Shown here: positions 20,287 through 29,446 of the stretch, in pieces | How positions within the stretch are numbered: position 1 is the first letter of the stretch | Layout of the letters: every line of letters begins with the position of its first letter | Assembly (NCBI GenBank): GCA_003223215.1 | Contig: QHYH01000137.1 | Location: forward strand, 36,959-100,958 | DNA length: 64,000 nt | Direction of reading: 5' to 3' | Origin: Acidobacteriota bacterium | Lineage (GTDB): Bacteria; Acidobacteriota; Terriglobia; Acidiferrales; UBA7541 | Notes under the pieces: model-generated | What the model was told of the DNA's origin: nothing | Seen by the model: only the letters and a program-made list of their open reading frames with translations | The model's database searches: none | Translations under genes and position numbers: made by a program

Positions 20287-20317
20287 AGAGCTGGCGGAAG
20301 CAGGGGCGGGGCCGCGC

Positions 20318-20333
20318 CTGTAACTTTTGACAG
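20318..20333 (+). promoter_or_regulatory. dyad CTGTAA-CTTT-TGACAG; TAACGT at N23
   Basis: Upstream of the sortase operon. Confidence 0.65.
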
Positions 20334-20441
20334 TTTGCGACAGACAAAACATCTCCTAACGTACGAGTCGCAAAAACAGCCAGGCGTAACCCATGCCCAG
20401 CTCTCTGGCTGAATACTCGACTCACGCCCGAGAAGAAGAAA

Positions 20442-20672
20442 ATGAAGGAAACAAGCGATAGCACGCGGCCGGGCTGGATTTTCGCGCTGATGGTCGTCAC
20501 TCTAGGAGCAACATTTCTTGAAGTAGTGATCAACTGGGCCCTAGCTCCAATGAACGGGAATTGGCTCCTGATGGCAGCAAAAGCGTGCACCTATAGCGTT
20601 TATTTGCCGTTTGTTGGCGGTCGGCACGAGTTTTGTGAGGTATCGTTAAGGAATGACGGGAAAAGGCCGTGA
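20442..20672 (+). CDS. small membrane protein preceding sortase (uncertain)
   Basis: 76 aa, hydrophobic FALMVVTLGATFLEVVINWALAP; stop overlaps sortase GTG by 4 nt. Confidence 0.45.
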   Translation: MKETSDSTRPGWIFALMVVTLGATFLEVVINWALAPMNGNWLLMAAKACTYSVYLPFVGGRHEFCEVSLRNDGKRP

Positions 20673-21388
20673 AGTTTCAAAAAATCGAGCTCGTTCTTTT
20701 AGCTGTAGGCCTGTTACTCCTGGCCGTGTGGGGTGGTGCTCGCTTTCACGGCGCCGTCAGCGCCAAAACAGCAATTGCCGAATTTGAAGCCGCACGGGCA
20801 GAGAATCTCGCCGACAGTACGTCCCCATCGCTGGACCGTACACTGAGTTCGCCGGTTGATTTTCGCCTATGGTCGCCCAAGCGGATCGCTGCGTACAAGG
20901 TCAGCCTCGCCGAGAAGACCGATCTCCCTCTGGCCATTCTGCGTATTCCCAAGATCAACCTCGAAGTGCCGGTCTTCAACGATACCGATGACCTTACCCT
21001 GGATCGGGGGGTGGGCCGGATTCTCGGAACAGCCCGCGTCGGCGAGCCGGGCAACCTGGGAATCGCAGGGCATCGAGATGGCTTTTTCCGCGGTCTGCAG
21101 AGCATTGCCCAAGGCGATGTCGTTGAGCTGGTTCAGCCGCGGCACACAGACAAGTACGTTGTAGAAGATATTCGTATTGTTGCGCCGGAAGACACTTCCG
21201 TTCTGAATCCAAAAGAAGTACCGGCGGTGACGCTGGTCACCTGCTTCCCTTTCTATTTTGTTGGCCATGCCCCAAAGCGGTACATCGTGACGGCACTCCT
21301 TGAGAGCGCCCGCGAATCAGGCTTCGGTGCCGACAAGGACACCATTTCCACGGGTAAGAACATCACAGACAAGGAGAATAAGAAATGA
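20669..21388 (+). CDS. class D-like sortase
   Basis: N-terminal membrane anchor; LAILRIPKINLEVPVFNDTDDLTLDRGVGRILGTARVGEPGNLGIAGHRDGFFRGL; catalytic TLVTCFPF; downstream Arg (KRYIVTA). Confidence 0.92.
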   Translation: MKFQKIELVLLAVGLLLLAVWGGARFHGAVSAKTAIAEFEAARAENLADSTSPSLDRTLSSPVDFRLWSPKRIAAYKVSLAEKTDLPLAILRIPKINLEVPVFNDTDDLTLDRGVGRILGTARVGEPGNLGIAGHRDGFFRGLQSIAQGDVVELVQPRHTDKYVVEDIRIVAPEDTSVLNPKEVPAVTLVTCFPFYFVGHAPKRYIVTALLESARESGFGADKDTISTGKNITDKENKK

Positions 21389-22188
21389 TTTCAACCAGGT
21401 TATCAGAAACGATCTGGCGCGGCTTGCTGAGTGGAGGCGCTCTTTGCCTTGCCTTCTCTCTGCCATCCGCAGCACAAGTACAAAGTTCGAAGACGGAGTC
21501 CCACGGCGCAGCAACCAGACAGGTCAAAGTCGAGCGGGGAGAAATTGTCTACATCAACGGGAACAGTGTGATCGTCAAGATGGAAGACGGCAAACTCGAA
21601 CACTTTGATAACGTCCCGGATAGCCTCACGTTCATGGTCGACGGAAAATCCGTCAGCATACGCGACGCAAAAGTGGGGATGAAGCTTGAAAAACAAACGG
21701 TCACGACAACGACACCAAAAGTGGTCACAACCGTCGAAAACGTTACGGGCAAGGTATGGCACGTAACTCCGCCCAACACGGTCGTTCTGACTCTTGAGAA
21801 CGGTGAAAATCAGCAATTCAAGATTCCCCAAGGCCAGAAATTCATGATTGACGGACGAGAAACCGATGCTTGGGGCCTCAAGAAGGGCATGAAGGTCTCA
21901 GCCCAGAGGGTGACTGAGGTTCCAGAAACGGTCGTGGCGCAGGAAATCAAGAGAACCGGAACTGCCCCACCACCGCCGCCAGCACCGAGTCCTGACGTAC
22001 CAGTTTTGGTTGTCGTCACTCAACCGGTTCCGGTTCAAACTGCAGCTGCCGAACCCGAGCCGGCGCCTACCAAGCTTCCCAAGACAGCTAGCGATTTGCC
22101 GCTTGTCGCACTGCTTGGAACGCTTTTCTGCGGTCTTTCTTTGATGGCCATGACCATTCGGGTGATCTTTTCACGCATCGCCCGTTAG
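21385..22188 (+). CDS. LPKTA-tailed surface protein, candidate sortase substrate
   Basis: Signal peptide; two beta-repeat units (GEIVYINGNSVIVKMEDGK.., GKVWHVTPPNTVVLTLENGE..); Pro-rich linker; C-terminal KLPKTASDLPLVALLGTLFCGLSLMAMTIRVIFSRIAR (LPxTA, TM, basic tail). Confidence 0.85.
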   Translation: MISTRLSETIWRGLLSGGALCLAFSLPSAAQVQSSKTESHGAATRQVKVERGEIVYINGNSVIVKMEDGKLEHFDNVPDSLTFMVDGKSVSIRDAKVGMKLEKQTVTTTTPKVVTTVENVTGKVWHVTPPNTVVLTLENGENQQFKIPQGQKFMIDGRETDAWGLKKGMKVSAQRVTEVPETVVAQEIKRTGTAPPPPPAPSPDVPVLVVVTQPVPVQTAAAEPEPAPTKLPKTASDLPLVALLGTLFCGLSLMAMTIRVIFSRIAR

Positions 22189-22366
22189 CGAACTGTTACG
22201 AATCTCTCATTTTGCCCAAGCCCAACACAGGAGCGGGACGGGAAGAGCGCAGCCCACCTGTCCCGCGCCGGCAGTAAGCGCTCTTGGAGGGCAGGTCTGC
22301 AGTCATCGATGGCCTGAGGGCTTGCAAAAAGCGGCGGGGCGTGCGCCTCTGGAAGGACTTCGGTCG

Positions 22367-23089
22367 ATGTCCAAATGTCTCACAATTCTCAACTATGCGA
22401 GAGGACTGGACGGGGAGGGCGAGCCCCGAAGGCAGATTTGCAATGTTGGGCGCAGGATGTATGGACGCGGACTTGTCGTCGCGTGCGAAGGCAATGTATC
22501 AACACGTCTTGAACCGGACCGGATCCTTGTGACACCCGCAGGTGTATGCAAAGGACATCTTGCGCCCCAGGATCTTCTGGTGACTGACTCGAGCGGCGCG
22601 GTTATCTATGGAACTGGACGGCCATCATCCGAAATCTTGATGCACCTCCTTTTCTACAGCTTGCGACCTGACGTGCATGCGGTATGCCATGCCCATCCTC
22701 CCACAGCAACAGGATTTGCCGCAGCTCGTCGCGCCATGGAACAGGCTGTTCTTCCGGAAGTGATCATGGATCTGGGCAGCATTCCGTTGGCGCCTTACGG
22801 AATGCCGGGAACTTGGGATCTATGCAAAGGTCTTGAACCGCTTATACCGAAACACGATGCAATACTGCTCGAGAATCACGGCGTGGTCACATGCGGGCGA
22901 GACTTGACCACGGCCTATCAACGAATGGAAACAGTGGAGCAGTTCGCGCGAATCCTGCTCACGGCGGAGTGCCTTGGCGGACCGCACTTACTCTCTCGCG
23001 CGGAAGTGCAGAAGTTAATCGCGTCGCGGTCGCCCTCGAGAGCCTCGTCCCCGGAAAGCACCGTGGAGCTCACACTTGAACCGCGCTGA
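22367..23089 (+). CDS. class II aldolase/adducin family protein (fuculose-phosphate aldolase-like)
   Basis: CEGNVSTRLEPDRILVTPAGVCKGHLAPQDLLVTD; RPSSEILMHLLFYSLRPDVHAVCHAHPPTATGFA; LLENHGVVTCG. Confidence 0.92.
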   Translation: MSKCLTILNYARGLDGEGEPRRQICNVGRRMYGRGLVVACEGNVSTRLEPDRILVTPAGVCKGHLAPQDLLVTDSSGAVIYGTGRPSSEILMHLLFYSLRPDVHAVCHAHPPTATGFAAARRAMEQAVLPEVIMDLGSIPLAPYGMPGTWDLCKGLEPLIPKHDAILLENHGVVTCGRDLTTAYQRMETVEQFARILLTAECLGGPHLLSRAEVQKLIASRSPSRASSPESTVELTLEPR

Positions 23090-23192
23090 CGCGGGAACTC
23101 ACTTTTATGGCCTGAAAAACCGCTGTGGGTGAAACTGCCAAAAGGTGTCCTGCTTCACCTACAAACCACGCGTATTCGTTCGGTCCTTCCAG

Positions 23193-23831
23193 TCATCCCA
23201 CGACAATACGGCTCTTGATGGCATACTGGATGAGATCTGCGCTCGTCTTAAAGCCAAGATCCTGCATGACGCGGTATTTGTGAAAGGCTACCGTCCGCGG
23301 TGCTACGTTCAAAACAGTCGCCGCCTCTTTCATGGATTTGCCCTCTGCCAAGAGCTGTACAACTTCTCGTTGACGCGCAGTTAGGGATCTGGGGTGGCTC
23401 TTGCCCTGGGGATTGCGAATGAAGGACTCCTGCATTCCCCGAGCAATCTGGGGTGTTATGTAAGACTTGCCTCGAAGTGCCGCCTGCATGGCTTGGAGCA
23501 ATTCTGATGCCGCCGATTTCTTCAACACGTACCCGGACGCACCCGATTTCATGCCTTCGACAGCAAGTTCGGGGTCTTCGTTCATCGTCAGAAAAACAAG
23601 TTTGACGGCTGGCATTTTCTGCTTGAGTTGCCGGCAAGCTTCCAACCCATTCAGCAGAGGCATGGCAACGTCAACAACAATCACATCGGGCTTTAGGGCC
23701 AAGGCAGAAGCCAGCAGGGCATGTCCGTCAGCTACTGTCGCCACAACGTCGAACTGGGCTGCGATCAACCCGTGCAATGCCTCCGCTACCAGGGTGTGAT
23801 CGTCAGCTAGGATCGCGCGAGGCAGTCTCAT
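23193..23831 (-). CDS. NarL/FixJ-family response regulator (212 aa)
   Basis: REC AILADDHTLVAEAL...; HTH SLTARQREVVQLLAEGKSMKEAATVLNVAPRTVAFHKYRVMQDLG. Confidence 0.93.
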   Translation of the reverse strand: MRLPRAILADDHTLVAEALHGLIAAQFDVVATVADGHALLASALALKPDVIVVDVAMPLLNGLEACRQLKQKMPAVKLVFLTMNEDPELAVEGMKSGASGYVLKKSAASELLQAMQAALRGKSYITPQIARGMQESFIRNPQGKSHPRSLTARQREVVQLLAEGKSMKEAATVLNVAPRTVAFHKYRVMQDLGFKTSADLIQYAIKSRIVVG

Positions 23832-23965
23832 AATGTATTTCTCTCTTCAGCCGTAACGCAAACGTTGAACACTCGCAATGTGAATTGTACAAGAACCAGC
23901 ACGATACCACGACGCCATCAACTAGTAAAGGGCAGTGCCGATGCTTTTTACCGTATTTTTACAAT

Positions 23966-24478
23966 TCAGCCTGGGCGGCCGGCTGTTGCTTGCTGAGCCC
24001 GCCCACGGGCAATGCGATTCGTCAACGCCCTTGATAGCGAATACGGTACTGCGACCAGCACGGGACCCACCAGCAACGCAGCGCCTGGATGAACCTCCCG
24101 GAAAATGAGGAACTGGGAGATAACGTCCAGGATGATAGCGATCGCGACCAGATCACCTATTGACGTAAACGCGTTTCGCAAAAGGTTTAGTCTGCGGCCT
24201 TGATGGAATGCCAGAGCTAACAAGAAAGGGGGATGCCCATTACTTGCGTCTCTCTTGCCATCCCGGAGGCCTACCAGGAGCGCCGTGGCCGGCTGCAGAA
24301 TGAACCGCAAACGCCCGGGTCCTGAGAGACGCAACCACATGTCGTCAAAGAAATCCCGGGTGAACAAGTACGGATCACCAGTTCGCACAAGCCTTCGCAT
24401 CGCACCGGGGAGCCCGGCCAAGAGAATGGCCAACGCAAGCGAGATTAAGATCGAGCTCCGCGAGAGTGACAATTTCAT
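23966..24478 (-). CDS. hypothetical membrane protein
   Basis: Multiple hydrophobic helices; preceded by a dyad/-10 promoter element. Confidence 0.65.
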   Translation of the reverse strand: MKLSLSRSSILISLALAILLAGLPGAMRRLVRTGDPYLFTRDFFDDMWLRLSGPGRLRFILQPATALLVGLRDGKRDASNGHPPFLLALAFHQGRRLNLLRNAFTSIGDLVAIAIILDVISQFLIFREVHPGAALLVGPVLVAVPYSLSRALTNRIARGRAQQATAGRPG

Positions 24479-24545
24479 TTGTTGGCGCCGGCTGGAAATC
24501 GACTAGAACGAGCATCACCGTAGCCCACAGGCGGGCATTACGCAC

Positions 24546-24561
24546 CTGGCAAAACTTACAG
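24546..24561 (-). promoter_or_regulatory. dyad, in gene direction CTGTAA-GTTT-TGCCAG; TACGGT at N23
   Basis: Upstream of 23966..24478. Confidence 0.65.
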
Positions 24562-24730
24562 TAAGTGGAATGGAAAACGTGGCTTGAATACGCTCGAGCG
24601 TTGGCTCTGCGGAAATTCTCTTTGCCTGCAGCCATGCCGTTCGACTGGTGCGCAGCCGGAAAGTTTCAGCGAGCGCCCCCAGGACCGCACCTGAATCAAG
24701 CCCGAGTCGTCTCTACTTCGCTTCGGCGAA

Positions 24731-25148
24731 TTAGGTCACATCACCGAGACCCATTACGCTGCGACTCAGATACTGTCGCCTTGCAAGGGCGGCTTTCACG
24801 CCGGGCAACAGTTCCGTGAAAGCGTCATTACTTATGTACGTAAGCGCACCCGCCAGCTTCGAGAGCTCCTCGCACCATTTCGGGATAAGCATGTCCAGTC
24901 AGAAATAGGATCTGGCAATGAGGGTTAAACTTTCGGATTTGACGGGCAGTTTCGATGCCACTCAGCGTCGGAAGGCTGATGTCCAAAAGAACCAAATCAG
25001 GTTGTAGTTCTTGCGCTTTCTGAAGCGCTTCCAACCCATCTGATGCAAAACCAGCGATCTGCTAGTCGGGATGTCCCTCGAGATGTTTCTTAATGCAATC
25101 CTGCCAAAGTCGGAAATCGTCGACAACAAGCAAGCGAACTAATGCCAT
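24731..25148 (-). pseudogene. single-domain response regulator interrupted by TAG and a frameshift
   Basis: MALVRLLVVDDFRLWQDCIKKHLEGHPD*QIAGFASDGLEALQKAQELQPDLVLLDISLPTLSGIETARQIRKFNPHCQILFLTGHAYPEMVRGALEAGGCAYVHK / frameshift / SNDAFTELLPGVKAALARRQYLSRSVMGLGDVT*. TAG at 25062-25064; frame break near 24830. Confidence 0.85.
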
Positions 25149-25344
25149 GAGTATTTCCTGACCATACGTTTCATCTTCCCGAGCGGCCTCCTGTACGGCG
25201 TACTCGAGCCAGTATCCGAATAAAGACAATCACACAGCACGAGCTGCCCGGTCGTTGTCCGAGGGCATCCTGGCATTTGCGGAAGAGCATTTTGGAAGAA
25301 CCTGAGCAGAAGAGCTAAACCTGGAACCAAACCAGGTTTTGCAG

Positions 25345-26043
25345 CTAGCTGGTATGCAGAAAAAGACGTTCTGGAGAACGAAGCACAACTTTGCCGCGAC
25401 GCTTTAAGACCGCACCGTTTCTTTGCCACTCGCTCAACAGGCGGCTTGTGGTAAACGCGGTGACATTGGCGGCACTAGCCAGTTCCTCGTTTTTGGCATC
25501 GAACTCGAATCCGTCCGACACTCTTTTGCCAATCGTCCGGGCGAGACCGACCAAAACACTGGCAAGTCTCTGACGCGCGGTATGGCTAATCAAAGCAACA
25601 TGATCGGCGACATACCATGCCAAATAGTCGTAGGCGATTAGCAAGGCGTTTTCCAACAGCCGCGGATAATATCCCGCTAGGTTTCTGAGAGTGCCACGGT
25701 CCCACACCAACATCGTGCTATCTTTCAGGGTTTCCGCACTCACTAGATACCGGGAAGCGTTCGACAAAAGAGCCGACTCGCCGAATATTTCTCCGGGGGT
25801 GAGCCAAAGAAGATTGACCTTTTTGCCATCCGGTGTGTTGAAAAAAAACCTAGCACGCCCTTCGGTCAAAAGGTATAAGTGATCCGCCGGATTTCCTTGA
25901 TTTGCGACGACAGAATTGGAAACGTATTGCCGGCGCTTGCCTGCCGCCAGAATGACCTTGAGGTCAGGCGGAGCAATTCCGTCGAGAAGTCGAGACTCTG
26001 AGTTCTTTGCTGCGCCAACAAGTTGCGGTGCCGGCATCCTCAA
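25345..26043 (-). CDS. Crp/Fnr-family transcriptional regulator
   Basis: cNMP-like VANQGNPADHLYLLTEGRARFFFNTPDGKKVNLLWLTPGEIFGESALL; HTH NEELASAANVTAFTTSRLLSEWQRNGAVLKRRGKVVL. Confidence 0.9.
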   Translation of the reverse strand: MRMPAPQLVGAAKNSESRLLDGIAPPDLKVILAAGKRRQYVSNSVVANQGNPADHLYLLTEGRARFFFNTPDGKKVNLLWLTPGEIFGESALLSNASRYLVSAETLKDSTMLVWDRGTLRNLAGYYPRLLENALLIAYDYLAWYVADHVALISHTARQRLASVLVGLARTIGKRVSDGFEFDAKNEELASAANVTAFTTSRLLSEWQRNGAVLKRRGKVVLRSPERLFLHTS

Positions 26044-26102
26044 GGGGAAAACCCACAGAAACGCTTGACCATAAGCATCGCTTCACTCCCTCTGCCGTAT
26101 GC

Positions 26103-26122
26103 CTGCAACTGCCCGGTTGCAG
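26103..26122. terminator. hairpin CTGCAAC-TGCCCG-GTTGCAG
   Basis: 7-bp perfect stem, CTGTTTTC follows on + strand. Confidence 0.35.
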
Positions 26123-26152
26123 CTGTTTTCTTGTGCGGCGAAGACGCAGTCG

Positions 26153-27169
26153 TCACCCACCGGCGGGAACCCAAACGTTATTCGCCGACGCGATGTCGGC
26201 GTTCGCTACCTGCGTTGAGATGGTGACTCTTTGCAACCCCTCCTTCTTTCTCGGCACTGCCTGGAATACCAGGAAGTATTGATTGTTGAAAATCCTTTGT
26301 AAGCGATCGAGGTAAGGCTTGAAGCTGACCGGGCTTTGCGTACCGAGCGCGAAATACTCTCCGCCGGTCTCATCGGCAATCTTGGCCACGCCGGATTGGC
26401 CGAGCTGCGCTTCCCAGGCGTTCCGGCTAAGGCGCCCGACGCCGGGGGAGTAAATGGAGTGCACCGTGACACCATATCGCTGGCTCGCGTTGCTCGCGGT
26501 GTCCGCGTCCGAGCTAATCGTGGGCATGGTTCCAGGAGCAGGCGCGAGGGTTCGGCCAGGACGTCCAGGCGTCGGGAATGGGCTGGGCGACGTGCTTTCT
26601 CCGCGTAGCCGATCTATGCCGTCCGACACCATCAAAACCTGGCGCCTTACCTTCTGTTGAGGCCAGCTCTTCACCAAACTGATCAAGGATAGATAGGGAC
26701 TATCCATGGCTGACACCGTCCCCCGCGGAAGGCGAACCGCTTTGGCTGCGGCAGCATGATCGACGGTGAGATTCTGGGCGATCTGGACCGTCGCGTTGGA
26801 CATGTAAGCGACACCCACCATTGTGGATTGCGGCTGAGCATTGATGAAATCTCGAAGGTCATTGAGGTTGTTTCCAATGGGCGAATCGCAAGTATCGTCG
26901 ATCACCACAAAAAGCTGAAATGCGGCGTTGTCGTCACGGGCCGGGATGAGTTGCTCCACTTTCAGCACGTTCTTGCCCTGCTTCACTTGAATGTCTTCGG
27001 CCCGGAGCACGGGAATCTCGTTGGTATCATTGAGTCCCTGGTCGGTGACCACCAGGTGGACTTGGACCGTGCCTGGGGAAGCTTTCCCCTGCGAATGTAT
27101 AACCCTCACCCCCAATGCCAATGCGCAGGTTCCCGTAATTACCGCGATGGCAACCCCGTAGCTCTTCAT
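26153..27169 (-). CDS. VWFA-related secreted protein
   Basis: TVQVHLVVTDQGLNDTNEIPVLRAEDIQVKQGKNVLKVEQLIP; FQLFVVIDDTCDSPIGNNLNDLRDFI; VRRQVLMVSDGIDRLRG. Confidence 0.85.
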   Translation of the reverse strand: MKSYGVAIAVITGTCALALGVRVIHSQGKASPGTVQVHLVVTDQGLNDTNEIPVLRAEDIQVKQGKNVLKVEQLIPARDDNAAFQLFVVIDDTCDSPIGNNLNDLRDFINAQPQSTMVGVAYMSNATVQIAQNLTVDHAAAAKAVRLPRGTVSAMDSPYLSLISLVKSWPQQKVRRQVLMVSDGIDRLRGESTSPSPFPTPGRPGRTLAPAPGTMPTISSDADTASNASQRYGVTVHSIYSPGVGRLSRNAWEAQLGQSGVAKIADETGGEYFALGTQSPVSFKPYLDRLQRIFNNQYFLVFQAVPRKKEGLQRVTISTQVANADIASANNVWVPAGG

Positions 27170-27226
27170 CTTGAACTCCTCGAATCACGCGCGAGTCGAA
27201 TAGCATCCGTTGGACAAACCGCGGAA

Positions 27227-27242
27227 CTGTCAGTTCTACCAG
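27227..27242 (-). promoter_or_regulatory. dyad, in gene direction CTGGTA-GAAC-TGACAG; TATTCG at N24
   Basis: Upstream of the VWFA-related gene at 27169. Confidence 0.55.
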
Positions 27243-27268
27243 GGCTGGCAGGCGACAAAACCCCGACT

Positions 27269-27673
27269 TTACGTGTCTTTAGGATGTGGCAAGCGCTGGG
27301 AAACAAAGATGTTGCCTGCCAAGGCCTCTCGAATGGCCACGACAAGTTCACTGGCAATTCTAGATTTTACTACGTAACCGAAAGCCCCTGTCGAAAGGCA
27401 GCGGCGCACGAAATCGGGGTCGCTGTGAACCGTCAAAAACACGAACCGTGACTCACATCCTGATCCCATCAGCCGATCAACAGCCTCAATACCGTTAAGA
27501 ACGGGCATGGAGATGTCGGTGACGATGATGTCTGGCTTCAATCGCATGGCCTCCTCAAACAACGCTTGGCCATTGCTCACCTTGCCGACAACTTCGAACT
27601 CCGGCTCCAGCAGGCGCTCTTCCATTTCCGGAAAGCGCGGATGATCGTCCGCCAGAAGAATTCTCGCTTTCAT
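27269..27673 (-). CDS. single-domain response regulator (REC only)
   Basis: MKARILLADDHPRFPEMEERLLEPEFEVVGKVSNGQALFEEAMRLKPDIIVTDISMPVLNGIEAVDRL; ends without HTH. Confidence 0.88.
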   Translation of the reverse strand: MKARILLADDHPRFPEMEERLLEPEFEVVGKVSNGQALFEEAMRLKPDIIVTDISMPVLNGIEAVDRLMGSGCESRFVFLTVHSDPDFVRRCLSTGAFGYVVKSRIASELVVAIREALAGNIFVSQRLPHPKDT

Positions 27674-27821
27674 TAGTTGGCCCGCCCGATGACTGTGCGC
27701 CCACACTAGAATCGTGCTGGTCATGGAGCGCACTACTTGCCTCCCGCGCAAAAACAGGTCGTCTTTGCACGAACACGCCGAGCCCGGACATCAGCCTATC
27801 TGAGAGGCGATTGCCTGCATA

Positions 27822-27837
27822 CTGTAAACAGTGCCAG
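27822..27837 (-). promoter_or_regulatory. dyad, in gene direction CTGGCA-CTGT-TTACAG; TAGGCT at N23
   Basis: Upstream of the REC gene at 27673. Confidence 0.5.
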
Positions 27838-28031
27838 TTGGTGGAAAATCTCAAGAGCGGGACCGATTAAGCCATGTTCGGGATCTCGTGTAAGCGAGGG
27901 TTTGCGACAAGGTTTGCGACAAACTTCGATACCTAAATGAACACAAGCAATGTGTTAGAATTCAAATCCCGGCATCCAACCGCATTCGAAGGTAGCCACT
28001 GTGTGCGCTATCGGTGTGGGGCAAAAAAAAA

Positions 28032-28241
28032 ATGGCATGTAGGGTTTGCAAATCCGAGAACAACCAGAAGTTCGAAGGAGAGTTGACAGCTAGCTTGCCG
28101 GACCTAAAGGGATTGAAGGTGCCTCCCACCTACATTTGCCAGAGCGTATTGGTTTGCTTGGACTGTGGCTTCGCGGAACTTGTCATTCCCACAAACGAAC
28201 TCCAGGCACTCAAAAAGGCCAAGGCAGGATCCGCCTCCTAG
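28032..28241 (+). CDS. small zinc-ribbon-like protein
   Basis: MACRVCKSENNQKF...YICQSVLVCLDCGFAEL: paired CxxC motifs. Confidence 0.65.
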   Translation: MACRVCKSENNQKFEGELTASLPDLKGLKVPPTYICQSVLVCLDCGFAELVIPTNELQALKKAKAGSAS

Positions 28242-28288
28242 GTCATTTCGGTGAGTTAGCCGCTGCCTAACCGCAAGGCCTTGTGTTC

Positions 28289-28903
28289 CTACTTCTTGGT
28301 TTTTGGAGGAAAATTCTTAAAGGATTTATTGACAATCTGACTGATTTCCTTGTCCTCGTTCTTGCGCGCCTTTTGTGGGTCGTACCATTTCTTCGTGGCC
28401 GTGCCCTGCCAGATCACCACTTTGGATTTACAATCGACCGCGTAAAAGACGAACTTCCCTTGCACGGAATACCATACATTCGGCGCCAGCCCCGCACTTG
28501 ATCCCGCACCGACACTCCACGTATTACTTCCAGTGGGAGCCAGATCCGGTGGCTGGATGCTATCGAGACCCTCAGGAGGCGCAGCGGCCACCTGGAGGCC
28601 CTCATCCCCCGGACCGGCATGGTAGAAAAGATAGAAATCCGGGTTGGTCGAATCCTCGACGATGCCTTTGGAAGCCAATGCCTGCGTCACAACGTGCATA
28701 ATCTTCTGATCGAGAATTTTGCTACCTTCCGGGTTCCGCACCGTAACCAGGTTATTTTTTCTCCAGGCAAAGTATTTGAGCTCTCCAAAGTTGAAGCCTT
28801 TCGCCCACTCCGTCGTGACTTTCTGCGCGTGGGAAGAGTGGGCAAACAGGCCAACAAACAAAAGTGCTAAACCGAACCTTCGAAGTTTTTTCAAGATCAA
28901 CAT
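28289..28903 (-). CDS. DUF4136-domain secreted protein
   Basis: MLILKKLRRFGLALLFVGLFAHSSHAQKVTTEWAKGFNFGELKYFAWRKN; VIWQGTATKKW. Confidence 0.85.
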   Translation of the reverse strand: MLILKKLRRFGLALLFVGLFAHSSHAQKVTTEWAKGFNFGELKYFAWRKNNLVTVRNPEGSKILDQKIMHVVTQALASKGIVEDSTNPDFYLFYHAGPGDEGLQVAAAPPEGLDSIQPPDLAPTGSNTWSVGAGSSAGLAPNVWYSVQGKFVFYAVDCKSKVVIWQGTATKKWYDPQKARKNEDKEISQIVNKSFKNFPPKTKK

Positions 28904-29088
28904 TCTCCGTGTAATGCCGTCGATTGAACCAGAGTTAGGAAGAATTCCCAGATCATCCCGCTTCAGGGACAAAGGCCGTTCGTGATCGCGTATCTCCTGC
29001 CAGAGTCCGCCACAACACACGATTCGAAAATTTGAGTAGGATGATCGCCGTCTTTTTGGAAGGGAAGGCGGTGATTGAGGCCCCACAA

Positions 29089-29119
29089 ACCCCGCCGGAG
29101 TCTTTCCATCCGGCGGGGT
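29089..29119. other. 11-bp perfect hairpin (ACCCCGCCGGA / TCCGGCGGGGT), terminator-like
   Basis: Loop GTCTTTCCA, followed by ACTCTTTTGTTTGC on + strand. Confidence 0.7.
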
Positions 29120-29193
29120 ACTCTTTTGTTTGCTCCCTCATTGAGCCGGTTCGGCTTCTGAGCTGAAGTCCCTCGGAAAATAAACCCGACGTC

Positions 29194-29220
29194 CGCCGGC
29201 GTCTTTTGCCGGCGCTCCTT
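29194..29220 (+). terminator. hairpin CGCCGGC-GTCTTTT-GCCGGCG plus T tract
   Basis: 7-bp GC stem followed by CTCCTTTTTT on + strand. Confidence 0.6.
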
Positions 29221-29247
29221 TTTTCCCGTGCTCCATCAGACCACCGT

Positions 29248-29284
29248 CCTTCCCGTTCCCGCCCCATAGAGTAGAACGGGAAGG
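29248..29284. other. 11-bp perfect inverted repeat CCTTCCCGTTC / GAACGGGAAGG
   Basis: 15-nt loop; third hairpin within 200 nt. Confidence 0.7.
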
Positions 29285-29446
29285 GAAGGTTCAAAGATTC
29301 ATGCCCATCCCCCCGTTTGATTCGACCCTGGAGCAGCCTGCAGATGACCCCCTGCATCAGTCCACCGCGTAACACTCCGTAGAAGGCCTGATCCTATAAA
29401 TACCGGCGGCCCACTGAGGCCCTGGAAAACCGCCGCAACCGAGAGC

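Noticed and set aside
28953-29375. ORF 28953..29375 on the minus strand as a gene
   Set aside because: It covers three strong hairpins and its translation is low quality.
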